Below, one piece after another: positions 45,043-53,660 of a stretch of 64,000 nt of DNA. Source of the DNA: Cellvibrionaceae bacterium (GTDB taxonomy: Bacteria; Pseudomonadota; Gammaproteobacteria; Pseudomonadales; Cellvibrionaceae); the NCBI GenBank assembly GCA_021151525.1, contig JAGKXD010000003.1:1-64000 (forward strand), written 5' to 3'. The position numbers and the translations under genes were made by a program. The notes beneath the pieces are model-generated. The model ran no database searches. It saw only the letters and a list, made by a program, of their open reading frames with translations, and was not told where the DNA came from. Every line of letters starts with the position of its first letter. The first letter of the stretch is position 1.

Positions 45043-45066
45043 AAACTGCGATCTAAAAACTAAATC

Positions 45067-46239
45067 TTAGTTCTTCGCACGCTCTTCCAAAATCGCAACT
45101 GCTGGCAATACTTTTCCTTCAACGAATTCAAGGAATGCACCACCACCAGTAGACACGTAAGAAATTTTGTCAGCCAAATTCCACTTGTCGATTGCAGCTA
45201 AAGTATCGCCGCCGCCTGCTACAGAGAATGCTTCGCTGTCTGCAATTGCGCGTGAAATAGTTTCGGTGCCTTGCGCGAATGCATCGAATTCAAATACGCC
45301 GCAGGGGCCGTTCCACAAAACAGTTTTGGCGTTTTTGATAATCTCGGCAACGCGTGCTGCGGTCTCTGGACCGTAGTCGATAATTTCTTCGTCGGCTTGG
45401 ATTTCATTGGCTTTTTTCGCGGTAGCCACTGAATTGTGGTTCCAAGATTTAAAGCCTTCTTTGGTTACACGCACGTCAGTGGCGTAAACCACTTCGGTGG
45501 TTTTGCACAGGCGTTGTGCTTCTGGAATTAAATCTTTTTCGTAGAGTGAGTTGCCTACTTCGTTACCGGCTGCTGCAACGAAGGTGTTGGAGATGCCGCC
45601 GCCTACTACGAGAATGTCGGCGATTTTTGAGAGTGCATCTAACACGCTCAATTTGGTGGATACTTTTGAACCGCCAACGATTGCAACGAGAGGACGCGCT
45701 GGTTTATCGAGAACTTTTGCAAGGGCTTCTAATTCAGCGGCAAGCAAGGGGCCTGCACAGGCGATAGGAGCGAATTTCGCAACGCCGTGAGTTGAGGCTT
45801 GTGCGCGGTGCGCGGTGCCGAAGGCGTCCATTACAAACACGTCGCAAAGTGCAGCCATTTTTTTAGAGAGTTCGTCAGAGTTTTTGCCTTCGCCTACATT
45901 GAAACGAACGTTTTCCAACAATACTAAATCGCCTTGGTCAGCGAAGCCATCAACCCAATCTTTTACCAGCGGAACATTGCGGCCTAATTTTTCGCTCAAG
46001 TATTTTGCTACTGGCGCGAGTGAAGAAGCTTCTTCGTAAACGCCTTCATCGGGGCGGCCCAAGTGCGACATCACCATGACTTTTGCGCCGGCAGCGAGTG
46101 CGGCTTTAATGGTTGGGATGGAGGCGTCAATGCGCACCGCAGAGGTGATGCGGCCATCTTCCAGGGGTACGTTCAAGTCCTGGCGAATCAGAACGCGTTT
46201 ACCGGCGAGATCCTGGTCTTTCATTAGTTTTACAGTCAT
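45067..46239 (-). CDS. pgk: Phosphoglycerate kinase
   Basis: This 390-residue enzyme converts 1,3-bisphosphoglycerate and ADP to 3-phosphoglycerate and ATP. Family motifs include GKRVLIRQDLNVPLEDG, VMSHLGRPDEG, VIVGGSKVSTKLSVLD-like AIVGGSKVSTKL, and FSVAGGGDTLAAIDK. It is cytosolic. Tkt lies upstream on the same strand with a terminator between; no glyceraldehyde-3-phosphate or erythrose-4-phosphate dehydrogenase gene is between them. Confidence 0.97.
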   Translation of the reverse strand: MTVKLMKDQDLAGKRVLIRQDLNVPLEDGRITSAVRIDASIPTIKAALAAGAKVMVMSHLGRPDEGVYEEASSLAPVAKYLSEKLGRNVPLVKDWVDGFADQGDLVLLENVRFNVGEGKNSDELSKKMAALCDVFVMDAFGTAHRAQASTHGVAKFAPIACAGPLLAAELEALAKVLDKPARPLVAIVGGSKVSTKLSVLDALSKIADILVVGGGISNTFVAAAGNEVGNSLYEKDLIPEAQRLCKTTEVVYATDVRVTKEGFKSWNHNSVATAKKANEIQADEEIIDYGPETAARVAEIIKNAKTVLWNGPCGVFEFDAFAQGTETISRAIADSEAFSVAGGGDTLAAIDKWNLADKISYVSTGGGAFLEFVEGKVLPAVAILEERAKN

Positions 46240-46349
46240 GTTGTATCCTCAGATTTACGTTTCGTCGGCTTCACTTGTGGCGAATCCGGCCTGATAGGTA
46301 TTGCGAATATTATGGGGTGTGAAGTTTACACAAATTTGTGCCCATGAAA

Positions 46350-46377
46350 CAAAACACCCGACTCGCGTCGGGTGTTT
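46350..46377 (-). terminator. Terminator of tkt
   Basis: Nine-base perfect arms (acacccgac/gtcgggtgt), TCGC loop. T-tract on both strands. It separates tkt from the pgk promoter. Confidence 0.88.
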
Positions 46378-46385
46378 TTTCTTTC

Positions 46386-48389
46386 TTAGTCTTCCAGCAA
46401 CTCTTCCACAGTGCTCACGATGTTATCGACGGTGAAGCCGAAGTATTCGAGCAGCGCTGGGCCGGGTGCAGATTCGCCGAAGGTGGTCATGCCTATGACG
46501 CGGCCATCGAAGCCCACGTATTTGTACCAGTAGTCTGCCGCTGCAGTTTCAACCGCAACACGCGCAGAAACACCGCTTGGCAATACAGATTCTTTGTAGG
46601 CTGCATCTTGACGGTCATACACAGAGGTTGAAGGCATAGACACAACGCGAACGTTTTTGCCTTTAGCTTTCAGGGCTTCTGCCGCCTTCACGGTTACGCC
46701 AACTTCTGAACCGGTAGCAATCAGGATTGCATCTGGCTCGCCGACTGAGTCAACCAACACATAACCGCCTTTGGCGATGTTCGCGACTTGCTCTGGAGTA
46801 CGGGCAAAGGTATCGAGGTTTTGACGGCTGAATACCAAAGAGGTTGGGCCGTTGCGACGTTCGATAGCGGCTTTCCAAGACACAGCAGTTTCAGCCGCGT
46901 CAGCGGTGCGCCATGTGTCCATATTGGGAGTCAAACGCAGGGTGCCCAATACTTCGATTGGCTGGTGAGTTGGGCCGTCTTCGCCTTGACCGATGGAATC
47001 GTGGGTGTAAACGAAGATGTTTTGCAGTTTCATCAGCGCCGACATACGCACAGCGTTGGCTGCGTATTGTTGGAACATCAAGAAGGTTGCGCCGTAAGCG
47101 ATAAAACCGCCGTGAGCAGAAACACCGTTCATGATGGCGCTCATACCGAACTCGCGCACACCGTAATATACATAGTTGCCGCTAGCGTCAGCTGCTTCAA
47201 CACCTTTAGAGGCTTTAACCAAGGTCAGGTTAGAACCAGCGAGGTCAGCAGAGCCGCCCAACAATTCTGGCAACAAGTCTGCAAACAAAGCGATAGCGTT
47301 TTGTGAGGCTTTACGGCTAGCGATTTTTTCGCCTTTCGCTTGGCTTTCAGCGATGAAAGCTTCTGCTTTAGCAGCGAAGTCAGCAGGCAATTCGCCTTTG
47401 ATCACGCGACGTTCGTATTCTGCAGCCAATGCTGGGTGAGCAGCTTTATAAGCAGCGAATTTCTCATCCCATGATTTTTCAGCGGCCGCGCCTTTGGCTT
47501 TGGCGTCCCACGCAGCGTATACATCAGCAGGAATAACAAAGGGCTCGTATTCCCAACCGAGGGTTTTACGCACCAAGGCAACTTCTTCCAGGCCCAGTGG
47601 TGAGCCGTGGCAGTCGTGCGATGCTTGTTTGTTTGGCGAACCGAAACCAATGATGGTTTTGGTGATAATCAAGGTTGGTCTTGCTGTTACAGATTGAGCT
47701 TCTTGGATAGCGGCTTTAATGGCGTCAGCATTGTGACCATCAACTGCGCGGATCACATGCCAGCCGTAAGCTTCAAAGCGTTTGGCGGTGTCATCGGTAA
47801 ACCAGCCTTCAACGTGACCATCGATAGAAATACCGTTGTCATCGTAGAACGCAATCAGTTTGCCCAAGCCTAAAGTACCGGCCAATGAACAAGCTTCGTG
47901 GCTAACGCCTTCCATCATGCAGCCATCGCCGAGGAAAACGTAGGTATGATGGTCAACAACAGTGTGACCATCGCGGTTGAATTGCGCAGCGAGAATCTTC
48001 TCAGCCAATGCCATACCAACACCATTCGCGATACCTTGGCCCAAAGGACCGGTAGTGGTTTCAACACCTACGGTGTAACCGCGTTCAGGGTGACCTGGGG
48101 TTTTGGAGTGCAATTGACGGAATTGCTTCAATTCGTCCATTGGTAAGTCGTAGCCGCTCAAGTGCAGCAAAGAGTAAATCAGCATAGAGCCGTGGCCGTT
48201 AGACAATACAAAACGGTCGCGGTCAGCCCAATTTGGGTTGGTTGGGTTGTGCTTTAAAAAGTCATTCCACAGAACTTCGGCGATATCAGCCATGCCCATT
48301 GGGGCGCCAGGGTGACCAGAGTTAGCTTTTTGTACAGCGTCCATTGAAAGGACGCGAATGGCATCAGCCAAGTGTTTACGGGAAGGCAT
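46386..48389 (-). CDS. tkt: Transketolase
   Basis: This 667-residue thiamine diphosphate enzyme shuttles two-carbon units in the pentose phosphate pathway. The TPP-binding block is FLGDGCMMEGVSHEACSLAG, with histidines in NGHGSMLIY and the Glu in FEQ-like block; the C-terminal domain has VVSMPSTSVYDRQD. It is divergent from the ArsR-methyltransferase gene. A possible operator lies 33 bases upstream (48422-48438). Confidence 0.97.
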   Translation of the reverse strand: MPSRKHLADAIRVLSMDAVQKANSGHPGAPMGMADIAEVLWNDFLKHNPTNPNWADRDRFVLSNGHGSMLIYSLLHLSGYDLPMDELKQFRQLHSKTPGHPERGYTVGVETTTGPLGQGIANGVGMALAEKILAAQFNRDGHTVVDHHTYVFLGDGCMMEGVSHEACSLAGTLGLGKLIAFYDDNGISIDGHVEGWFTDDTAKRFEAYGWHVIRAVDGHNADAIKAAIQEAQSVTARPTLIITKTIIGFGSPNKQASHDCHGSPLGLEEVALVRKTLGWEYEPFVIPADVYAAWDAKAKGAAAEKSWDEKFAAYKAAHPALAAEYERRVIKGELPADFAAKAEAFIAESQAKGEKIASRKASQNAIALFADLLPELLGGSADLAGSNLTLVKASKGVEAADASGNYVYYGVREFGMSAIMNGVSAHGGFIAYGATFLMFQQYAANAVRMSALMKLQNIFVYTHDSIGQGEDGPTHQPIEVLGTLRLTPNMDTWRTADAAETAVSWKAAIERRNGPTSLVFSRQNLDTFARTPEQVANIAKGGYVLVDSVGEPDAILIATGSEVGVTVKAAEALKAKGKNVRVVSMPSTSVYDRQDAAYKESVLPSGVSARVAVETAAADYWYKYVGFDGRVIGMTTFGESAPGPALLEYFGFTVDNIVSTVEELLED

Positions 48390-48421
48390 CGAGAGAAGCT
48401 CCTAATTTATTAGCAATTCGC

Positions 48422-48438
48422 AAATGTTATGAACATTT
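48422..48438. promoter_or_regulatory. Inverted repeat upstream of tkt
   Basis: Perfect arms AAATGTT/AACATTT with an ATG centre, 33 bases before the tkt start. It might be a repressor site. No regulator is known for it here. Confidence 0.35.
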
Positions 48439-48654
48439 AGCAAAGGTTGATTGCGATTAGCGGTTAGTAAGGCGATCTCTGGCGGATCTTTTCGTCACAA
48501 TGCCCTTAAACATGCCGGCACAGTGCTGCTGATATCGTTGGATGGTTCTACTTTTCAGAGCGCTTTGCCCTGCAGAACGCTTTGCACTTGCTGCTCAATA
48601 AGATCGCCAGCTCTTTATAGAAAAACCGCGAGCCCTATGACCGAGGAGCAGGAA

Positions 48655-48697
48655 GGACACCCCCGCCAAATCTTGTGTGTCCGGCAAACAGGGGGTG
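48655..48697 (+). other. Possible pseudoknot or switching RNA structure
   Basis: GGACAC (48655) can pair with GTGTCC (48677); CACCCCC (48658) can pair with GGGGGTG (48691). The pairings overlap, so they would be alternatives or, if shortened, an H-type pseudoknot. It does not match the SAH or SAM-II riboswitch consensus as I know them. Low confidence. Confidence 0.25.
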
Positions 48698-48846
48698 CAC
48701 ATTCTCGCTCAGCTGAGGCCATGGGTAAAGCAAAGTCTAATGAAAAGTGATCATCCAAACGGCTCGCATAATATAGTTAATAAGACTATAAGGTCAATTC
48801 CAATCTTTCGGATGGCTTTTATAATTGTCGCAATAAAAAGATTTCC

Positions 48847-48874
48847 ATCTATATCAAAATATTTTGATATAGAT
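48847..48874. promoter_or_regulatory. 28-base perfect palindrome, likely operator of the ArsR-type gene
   Basis: ATCTATATCAAAAT joined directly to its reverse complement. It ends 26 bases before the ATG at 48901 and includes TATAGA-like -10 sequence, so a bound regulator would block the promoter. ArsR-family proteins bind such inverted repeats. Likely autoregulation. Confidence 0.7.
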
Positions 48875-48900
48875 TTTTTCGCCTGCTAGACTGCACCACT

Positions 48901-50076
48901 ATGAACGACCTTATCGACCATGACCCTCTCGACCTACCGCTGCTCACCGAGCAAGTGCACGAGACCGAACTGCCCGAGCTTTCAGAGCCGAGAGTAGTTG
49001 CTCCGGCATTGATTGAGGCTGCGGACGTACCCTCTTTGCACGAAGTGGTAGTCCTGCCGCTCATGGACGCTCCGCCCATTTTGACGGACATAGTTGAGCC
49101 AGCGTCTTTGCCAATGGTGGACGCACAATCGCTCCCCAATTTGCTTAAGGCGGCGGGCGATGGCTTCCGCTTGGAAATTTTGCGCGTGCTCGCGCAGGAT
49201 TCTTTTGGGGTTTTGGAGCTGTGCCGAATTTTTAATGCCAAGCAATCTGGCATGAGTCATCACCTGAAAGTGCTCACCAGCGCCGGTTTGCTCAGCACGC
49301 GTCGCGAAGGCAACAGCATTTTTTATCGCCGCGCCTATTTAGTGCCAGACAGCCCGCTCGCGAGTTTGCAGCAGGCACTGTTTACCAGTATCGACCAATT
49401 GCCGATGACTGAATCGGTTCAAGCCCAATTACGCGAATTGGAGCAAGAACGTAGCCTCGCATCGCAACATTTTTTTGCCGAGAACGCGCACAAATTTCGC
49501 GAACAGCAAGATCTAATTGCCAGCTATCCCGTATATGCAGAGCACATGACGCAATTGCTCAACAACACACCGCTGCGCAATTGGACGCTCGCATTAGAAG
49601 TTGGCCCCGGCGAGGGTGAATTTTTACCCGTACTCGCCCAAAAATTTTCGCAAGTTGTCGCACTCGATAGTTCGGCAGAAATGTTGCAGAAATCAAAAGA
49701 TTTCTCACAGAAGCAAAATTTGCGCAGCATGGAATTTATCCACGGCGACACTCACGTACTCGCCGAGAAAAAAGTTTTGGCAGATTGCATAGTGGTTAAC
49801 ATGGTTTTACACCACACGTCCTCGCCTGCGGATATTTTTCAAGATTTAAGCAAAGCCCTCGCGCCGGGTGGCGCATTGTTGATTTGCGATTTATGTCGCC
49901 ACGAACAAGCCTGGGCAAGAGAAGCCTGCGGTGATTTATGGCAAGGTTTTGAACCACAAGATTTTTCGCGCTGGGCAACAGCAGCAAATTTGAATGAAGG
50001 CCAAAGCGTTTATTTTGCGTTACGCAATGGATTCCAAATTCAGCTAAGGCAATTTTTTAAACCGGCCAATTTTTGA
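48901..50076 (+). CDS. ArsR-type regulator fused to a SAM-dependent methyltransferase (SahR-like)
   Basis: This 391-residue protein has an N-terminal acidic, Leu/Pro/Val-rich extension (about 75 residues), an ArsR-type winged helix (about 78-150: GFRLEILRVLAQDSFGVLELCRIF then QSGMSHHLKVLTSAGLL), and a C-terminal methyltransferase fold (about 220-330: LALEVGPGEGEFLPVL, VVALDSS, VNMVLHHTSSPADIF). ArsR-methyltransferase proteins next to metK are the SahR group, which responds to S-adenosylhomocysteine and represses methyl-cycle genes. The family is recognised by architecture and place. No ribosome site is seen before the ATG; the operator lies just upstream. It is likely cotranscribed with metK. 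Confidence 0.8.
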   Translation: MNDLIDHDPLDLPLLTEQVHETELPELSEPRVVAPALIEAADVPSLHEVVVLPLMDAPPILTDIVEPASLPMVDAQSLPNLLKAAGDGFRLEILRVLAQDSFGVLELCRIFNAKQSGMSHHLKVLTSAGLLSTRREGNSIFYRRAYLVPDSPLASLQQALFTSIDQLPMTESVQAQLRELEQERSLASQHFFAENAHKFREQQDLIASYPVYAEHMTQLLNNTPLRNWTLALEVGPGEGEFLPVLAQKFSQVVALDSSAEMLQKSKDFSQKQNLRSMEFIHGDTHVLAEKKVLADCIVVNMVLHHTSSPADIFQDLSKALAPGGALLICDLCRHEQAWAREACGDLWQGFEPQDFSRWATAANLNEGQSVYFALRNGFQIQLRQFFKPANF

Positions 50077-50088
50077 TTTGATTTTTAC

Positions 50089-50173
50089 GTAGCCCGTATG
50101 GAGCCTAGCGAAATACGGGAAAAATTAGTGTGAATTTAAAACCCCGTATTGCGTTTCACTCCATACGGGCTAC
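50089..50173. repeat. REP-like palindrome, family A
   Basis: Near-perfect pair GTAGCCCGTATGGAGCC...AATACGGG and CCCCGTATTGCGTTTC...CCATACGGGCTAC, between the ArsR-type gene and metK. It would form long hairpins in the transcript before metK. Confidence 0.85.
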
Positions 50174-50204
50174 AAATTTTTATTGTATTAAACAGGAAAC
50201 CAAC

Positions 50205-51359
50205 ATGTCCGAATATTCAGTCTTCACCTCCGAATCAGTTTCAGAAGGCCATCCCGACAAAATGGCGGATCAAATTTCTGATGCCGTCCTCGACGCCATT
50301 ATTAAAGACGACCCCAATGCGCGCGTTGCGGTAGAAACTTTAGTAAAAACCGGTATGGCAATCGTTGCCGGTGAAGTGCGCACGTCAACCTATGTTGACC
50401 TCGAAGATTTAATTCGCCAAGTAATTTTGGACATCGGCTACAACTCCAGCGATGTTGGTTTTGATGGCGCAAGCTGTGCGGTATTAAATGCAATCGGCAA
50501 ACAATCTGCTGACATCGCCATGGGCGTTGATGAAGCGACTAACAAAGATATGGGTGCTGGTGACCAAGGTTTAATGTTTGGTTATGCCACCAACGAAACT
50601 TCCGTATTAATGCCAGCGCCAATTTTTTACTCGCACCGCTTGGTAGAAAAGCAAGCGCAATTACGCAAAAACGGAACCTTGCCTTGGTTGCGTCCAGATG
50701 CAAAAAGCCAAGTAACTTTGCGCTACGAAAACGGTAAGCCAGTTGCAGTTGACGCTGTTGTGCTTTCAACTCAACACAGCCCAGATGTAACTCAAAAAGA
50801 AATTCACGAAGCAGTGCGTGAATTAATTATCAACCAAGTATTGCCAGCAGAATGGTTGCACGCGGGTACTCAATACCACATCAACCCAACTGGCCAATTT
50901 ATTATTGGTGGTCCAGTAGGTGATTGTGGATTAACTGGCCGCAAAATTATTGTGGACTCTTACGGCGGTATGGCGCGTCACGGTGGCGGTGCATTCTCTG
51001 GTAAAGATCCATCAAAAGTTGACCGCTCTGCTGCTTATGCTGGTCGTTACGTTGCAAAAAATTTGGTTGCAGCAGGCATAGCAGATCGTTTGGAAATTCA
51101 AGTGAGTTACGCGATTGGTGTTGCTGAACCTACTTCAATTTCTGTAAATGCTTTCGGCACTGGCAAATTGCCTGATGCAGAGATCGTGAAATTAGTGCGC
51201 GAACATTTTGATTTACGTCCACGCGGCTTGATTGAGATGCTGGATCTCAAGCGCCCTATTTATCGTCAAACAGCCGCATATGGTCATTTCGGTAGAGAGT
51301 TACCTGATTTCACATGGGAAAAGACTGACAAAGCAGATGCGTTGAAGAAAGCGCTTTAA
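50205..51359 (+). CDS. metK: S-adenosylmethionine synthetase
   Basis: This 384-residue enzyme makes SAM from methionine and ATP. Family blocks: FTSESVSEGHPDKMADQISD, GAGDQGLMFGYA, GRKIIVDSYGG and GGAFSGKDPSKVDRSAAYAGR. Length is normal. The ATG at 50205 follows AACAGGAAACCAAC; frames upstream run into the repeat. Part of the methyl-cycle cluster. Confidence 0.98.
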   Translation: MSEYSVFTSESVSEGHPDKMADQISDAVLDAIIKDDPNARVAVETLVKTGMAIVAGEVRTSTYVDLEDLIRQVILDIGYNSSDVGFDGASCAVLNAIGKQSADIAMGVDEATNKDMGAGDQGLMFGYATNETSVLMPAPIFYSHRLVEKQAQLRKNGTLPWLRPDAKSQVTLRYENGKPVAVDAVVLSTQHSPDVTQKEIHEAVRELIINQVLPAEWLHAGTQYHINPTGQFIIGGPVGDCGLTGRKIIVDSYGGMARHGGGAFSGKDPSKVDRSAAYAGRYVAKNLVAAGIADRLEIQVSYAIGVAEPTSISVNAFGTGKLPDAEIVKLVREHFDLRPRGLIEMLDLKRPIYRQTAAYGHFGRELPDFTWEKTDKADALKKAL

Positions 51360-51396
51360 TTTTAATGTTTCTCGAATAAATACATTTATATATCCG

Positions 51397-51476
51397 TCGT
51401 CATCCTCGCGCAGCGGGGACCCAGCAGTTGACTTTGTTTTTTTAAGGGCTGGATTCCCGCTGCGCGAGAATGACGG
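51397..51476. repeat. REP-like palindrome, family C
   Basis: CGTCATCCTCGCGCAGCGG...ACCCAGC and GGCTGGATTCCCGC...GAGAATGACGG, between metK and ahcY. A small hairpin (CAACGAA/TTCGTTG) lies at 51487-51504 by the ahcY ribosome site. Confidence 0.85.
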
Positions 51477-51520
51477 AAACAAACATCAACGAATGATTTC
51501 GTTGGAAGAAGGAAAATATC

Positions 51521-52891
51521 ATGAGCTTCACCGACTACAAAGTTGCCGACATGTCCCTCGCCACTTGGGGCCGTAAAGAAATTGAAATCGCCGAAGGCGA
51601 AATGCCAGCCTTGATGGCGTTGCGACGCAAATACAAAAGTTCAAAACCATTAGCCGATGCAAAAATTATCGGCTGCATTCACATGACTATTCAAACCGCC
51701 GTGTTAATCGAAACTTTGGTTGAACTCGGTGCAGAAGTGCGTTGGTCATCTTGCAATATTTTCTCAACGCAAGATCATGCTGCTGCTGCAATTGCTGCTG
51801 CAAATATTCCTGTGTTCGCTTGGAAGGGTGAAACCGAAGAAGAGTTCTGGTGGTGCATCGAGCAAACTATTTTGAAAGATGGCAAGCCATGGGCTGCCAA
51901 TATGATTCTTGATGATGGCGGTGATGTTACCCAAATCGTTCACGAAAAATATCCGCAAATGCTCGATGCCATTCACGGTATTTCTGAAGAGACAACCACC
52001 GGTGTTCACCGCCTGTTGGATATGTTGAAAAAAGGCCAATTAAAAGTTCCTGCAATCAACGTAAACGATGCAGTAACCAAAAGCAAAAACGACAACAAAT
52101 ACGGTTGCCGTCACAGCTTGAACGATGCAATCAAACGCGGCACCGACCATTTGCTTGCCGGTAAAAAAGCATTAGTAATTGGCTATGGCGATGTGGGTAA
52201 AGGTTCTGCTGCATCATTGCGTCAAGAAGGCATGATTGTAAAAGTAACCGAGATTGATCCAATCTGTGCAATGCAAGCATGCATGGACGGCTTCGAAGTT
52301 GTGTCTCCATACAACGACGGAATTAACACGGGTAAGTATGAAGATATTAATCACATCGTTCTCGGCACAACCGATTTGGTTGTTACAACTACCGGTAACG
52401 TAAATGTGTGCGACTCTGCCATGTTGCGTGCATTAAAACGCAGTGCGGTTGTGTGTAACATCGGCCACTTCGATAGCGAAATTGATACAGCCTTTATGCG
52501 CAAAAATTGGGAGTGGGAAGAAGTAAAACCACAAGTACATAAAGTATACCGCGATAAAGCAACCAACGATCATTTGATTATTTTGTCTGAAGGCCGTTTG
52601 GTAAACCTCGGCAACGCTACCGGTCACCCATCGCGCATTATGGATGGCTCATTCGCAAACCAAGTTCTCGCGCAAATGTATTTGTACGAGCGCAAATTTG
52701 CGGATCTTCCGGCAGAACAAAAAGCAGAACATTTATATGTGCGCGTGCTGCCGAAAAAATTAGACGAAGAAGTTGCGAAAGATATGGTTGAAGGCTTTGG
52801 TGGTGTAATTACTAAATTAACCGCGCAACAAGCTGAGTATATTGGTTTTGCTGTTGAAGGTCCGTTTAAACCAGAGTCTTACAAATACTAA
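51521..52891 (+). CDS. ahcY: S-adenosylhomocysteine hydrolase
   Basis: This 456-residue NAD-bound enzyme splits SAH to homocysteine and adenosine. The NAD-binding motif is VIGYGDVGKGSA, the substrate segment includes HMTIQTAVLIETLVELGAEVRWSSCN, and the C-terminus ends EGPFKPESYKY as in the family. The ATG follows AAGGAAA. It lies between metK and an unassigned methyltransferase and removes the product inhibitor of SAM-dependent enzymes. Confidence 0.98.
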   Translation: MSFTDYKVADMSLATWGRKEIEIAEGEMPALMALRRKYKSSKPLADAKIIGCIHMTIQTAVLIETLVELGAEVRWSSCNIFSTQDHAAAAIAAANIPVFAWKGETEEEFWWCIEQTILKDGKPWAANMILDDGGDVTQIVHEKYPQMLDAIHGISEETTTGVHRLLDMLKKGQLKVPAINVNDAVTKSKNDNKYGCRHSLNDAIKRGTDHLLAGKKALVIGYGDVGKGSAASLRQEGMIVKVTEIDPICAMQACMDGFEVVSPYNDGINTGKYEDINHIVLGTTDLVVTTTGNVNVCDSAMLRALKRSAVVCNIGHFDSEIDTAFMRKNWEWEEVKPQVHKVYRDKATNDHLIILSEGRLVNLGNATGHPSRIMDGSFANQVLAQMYLYERKFADLPAEQKAEHLYVRVLPKKLDEEVAKDMVEGFGGVITKLTAQQAEYIGFAVEGPFKPESYKY

Positions 52892-52922
52892 TCATCGCTG
52901 AACCAATCACGAGTCAGAAATT

Positions 52923-53639
52923 ATGGAACCACAAGGCGATAATTCTCAATACGAGAAGATTAGAGAGTTTTACGATAACACCTACTACAAATCGCCTGGC
53001 GAAAAGTCAGTGGCTACAGCGCACCATATGCGTTTAGTAAAGCGACTGGGCGTTAAGTCCGGCGATGAAGTGTTGGATGTTGCTTGTGGTGCTGGTGGTT
53101 GGTTGTCTGCGTGTAATCAAGTTGGTGCTCGCGTTAGCGGTGTAGATATTTCTACGCAGGCAATTAATGTTTGCAAAGCGTCTATGCCTGGCAATTTTTT
53201 TGTGACGCCAGCTGAGCAGTTGCCTTTTGCAGATGAAACTTTTGATGTAATTACGTGTTTGGGGTCATTGGAACATTTCATTGATCCTGACGCTGCCGTG
53301 AAGGAAATGTGTAGAGTTGCCAAGACTTCTGCGCATTTTACTATTTTAGTACCCAATGCCGATTTTCTAACTCGAAAATTGGGGTTGTTTATGGGGACTT
53401 ATCAAGTAGATGCAAAAGAGGATGTTAAGCGTTTGGATGAGTGGACTGCTTTATTTGAACGCTGTGGTTTGCAAGTAAACCAGCGCTGGAAAGATCTGCA
53501 TGTGCTTTCTTGGCATTGGCTTAGCATTGGTAAGTGGTATCAAATTCCTTTGCGTCTTGCGCAAGCACTTGCGTTGGCCGTGTGGCCATTAAAATGGCAA
53601 TATCAGGTTTACCATTTGTGTGTAAAAAAATCGAAATAA
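52923..53639 (+). CDS. Class I SAM methyltransferase in the methyl-cycle cluster
   Basis: This 238-residue enzyme has motif I VLDVACGAGGWLSAC, the acid in VSGVDISTQA, and LPFADETFDVITCLGSLEHF. It is of the UbiE/methyltransf_11 type. The substrate is unknown. The placement between ahcY and metF, 31 bases after ahcY, suggests cotranscription and a link with methyl transfer. C-terminal region has LRLAQALALAVWPLKWQYQ, perhaps membrane-facing. Confidence 0.75.
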   Translation: MEPQGDNSQYEKIREFYDNTYYKSPGEKSVATAHHMRLVKRLGVKSGDEVLDVACGAGGWLSACNQVGARVSGVDISTQAINVCKASMPGNFFVTPAEQLPFADETFDVITCLGSLEHFIDPDAAVKEMCRVAKTSAHFTILVPNADFLTRKLGLFMGTYQVDAKEDVKRLDEWTALFERCGLQVNQRWKDLHVLSWHWLSIGKWYQIPLRLAQALALAVWPLKWQYQVYHLCVKKSK

Positions 53640-53660
53640 TTTTATTGTCAGGACAATCTA

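Larger units (their letters stand above)
48390..48900. other. Divergent region between tkt and the ArsR-type gene
   Basis: About 511 bases with no convincing gene. It holds an inverted repeat near tkt, a segment with competing RNA pairings (48655-48697), and a 28-base palindrome at 48847-48874. Short frames here have no homology I can see. Confidence 0.5.

Noticed and set aside
48641..48700. SAH riboswitch
   Set aside because: CCGAGGAGC is present but the rest of the consensus (GCTGC, CCAGG...CTCGG, GGCGCTC) is missing.
48451..48750. 99-residue frame in the tkt/ArsR region
   Set aside because: No recognisable domain, poor start, and it crosses the possible RNA structure.
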